6,761 nucleotides of DNA from assembly GCA_016186235.1 (NCBI GenBank), contig JACPMD010000033.1, positions 1-6,761 on the forward strand, written 5' to 3'. Below, one piece after another: positions 5,993 to 6,761 of the stretch. Position 1 is the stretch's first letter, and each line of letters begins with the position of its first letter. Position numbers and translations under genes: made by a program. The notes under the pieces were generated by a model. The model worked only from the letters and a program-made list of their open reading frames with translations, searched no databases and was not told the origin of the DNA. The DNA is from Candidatus Roizmanbacteria bacterium (lineage in GTDB: Bacteria; Patescibacteriota; Microgenomatia; UBA1406; GWC2-37-13).

Positions 5993-6761
5993 TTATACTT
6001 TTTTATCAATTTTCGTGTATTGATAGAGCTTCGCTCGTACCAAAAAGGAATGAAAACTCATCATAAATGCGTATCCGAAACCGGCAGGACCATCAAGAAA
6101 TCCAAGCTTAAGAAAATAGGTGAAAACAAACTTCCCTAAAGGATAGAAGATAATTGAGAAAATGTTGGCTGATTTCCTTTGTTTAAGCAGCTCTTCAGCC
6201 CGTAACGTGCTATAGTAATTAATTTCTTTTAAAAAGTCTTTCACTGTTGGATGAGGATAGTGATTTAAGAGAGACTCCAGTCGGCCAACCAGGCCTTGGC
6301 AGACAAATTCCTCATGCACTTTGCCAATCCACCTCCCCGAATCTCTCTGCATTAATCTTATAAGTCCTCTCGTTCTAGCCTCGCGAGTTTCACCAAAACG
6401 TAGTTCTCTCCCCCACCAAAAATCACGTCGTTTAATGTAGTAAGCGATACTTTCTGATTTATCGTCATCCTGAACTTGTTTCAGGATCTCTTTCTTCAAT
6501 TCCATACTTACTTCTTCGTCTGCGTCGACAAAAAGAAACCACTCCCCTCTTGCCTTAGACGTGGCAGAATTTCGCAGTGCTGCAAAGTCGTCCATAGAGT
6601 CGCCCTGATAAACCTGTGCTCCCAGCCTTTTACTTATTTCCTCCGTTCGATCGCGTGAGTTGTCATCTATAACAACTATTTCGTCGCAAAAAGCAACCGA
6701 CTTTATACTTTTTTCTATAACCCTTTCTTCATCTTTGGCGATGATAATTGCAGATATCTTC
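5993..6761 (-). CDS. Family 2 glycosyltransferase, WaaE/KdtX-like (start codon just outside window)
   Basis: The frame is open to the right edge. The first visible codons read KISAIIIAKDEE, and base 6761 would be the last base of a codon that is probably the ATG, so only two bases are missing and the protein is about 256 residues, normal for this family. GT-A landmarks are present: AIIIAKDEE for nucleotide binding, VVIDDNSRDRT (29-39), the RN of ALRNSA, then FVDADEE with D79 and D81 as the metal-binding DxD. After that come RDFWWGREL, RLMQRDSGRW, KVHEEF and a hydrophobic C-terminal part (FLDGPAGF) that probably sits on the membrane. It should transfer a sugar from a nucleotide donor to a lipid-linked or core glycan inside the cell, upstream of the adjacent ligase/polymerase-like protein. 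The loop after the DxD motif (about 90-103) contains an in-frame palindromic repeat. An internal ATG at 6595 gives a shorter frame that lacks the nucleotide-binding part and should not be used. Confidence 0.9.
   Translation of the reverse strand, partial: KISAIIIAKDEERVIEKSIKSVAFCDEIVVIDDNSRDRTEEISKRLGAQVYQGDSMDDFAALRNSATSKARGEWFLFVDADEEVSMELKKEILKQVQDDDKSESIAYYIKRRDFWWGRELRFGETREARTRGLIRLMQRDSGRWIGKVHEEFVCQGLVGRLESLLNHYPHPTVKDFLKEINYYSTLRAEELLKQRKSANIFSIIFYPLGKFVFTYFLKLGFLDGPAGFGYAFMMSFHSFLVRAKLYQYTKIDKKV
6464..6489. repeat. Small palindromic repeat inside the glycosyltransferase gene (encodes ILKQVQDD)
   Basis: Two perfect 8-bp arms, ATCCTGAA (6467-6474) and TTCAGGAT (6480-6487), enclose CTTGT. 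On the gene's strand it is read as ILKQVQDD. From memory, this short palindrome and its peptide recur in many unrelated bacterial genomes and in spurious ORFs, so it is probably an inserted repetitive element tolerated in a surface loop. Only one copy is seen here. Confidence 0.6.

Noticed and set aside
6476..6658. 60-codon plus-strand ORF
   Set aside because: Antisense to the catalytic core of the glycosyltransferase; a shadow frame.

Overview
The window looks like AT-rich bacterial chromosome, most plausibly from an uncultivated Candidate Phyla Radiation / Patescibacteria lineage such as Microgenomates. This rests on gene style and neighbourhood, not on a marker gene. The genes have few recognisable Shine-Dalgarno sites and are tightly packed. 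A one-pass membrane protein with Ig-like repeats sits beside an O-antigen ligase-like protein and a WaaE-like glycosyltransferase. All stops fit the standard bacterial code (TGA is a stop). Lineage confidence is moderate to low.

The left part (1-4035) is accessory and partly decayed. It holds the 3' end of an unknown protein (1-265). On the minus strand follows a two-domain protein (349-1410): an N-terminal nucleoside deoxyribosyltransferase/TIR-like enzyme domain joined to a C-terminal beta-sandwich, the architecture of a stress or anti-phage effector. In front of it, at about 1419-1516, is a compact inverted-repeat structure that folds as a three-way junction on the minus strand, right behind an extended -10 promoter. 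Next come a doubtful small ORF, a plus-strand proline dehydrogenase gene broken near its 3' end, a minus-strand lipoprotein, and a minus-strand aldo/keto reductase gene that is also broken. Both broken genes show the same kind of lesion: loss of roughly 60-70 bp of conserved coding sequence plus a frame change.

The right part (4036-6761) is intact and looks like core genome. A 44-bp spacer carries two overlapping divergent promoters, one for the reductase gene and one for tRNA-Thr(CGU). The tRNA ends one base before the ATG of the Ig-like membrane protein, so tRNA 3' processing would leave an almost leaderless mRNA. The minus-strand pair glycosyltransferase -> O-antigen ligase-like protein (2-bp spacing) converges on that gene and overlaps its 3' end by 29 bp; the pair probably builds a surface glycan. 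The glycosyltransferase carries a short palindromic repeat translated in frame as ILKQVQDD.

The most interesting items are the effector-like gene with its structured leader, the twin deletion-frameshift lesions, the tRNA-ATG junction and the palindromic repeat inside a gene.
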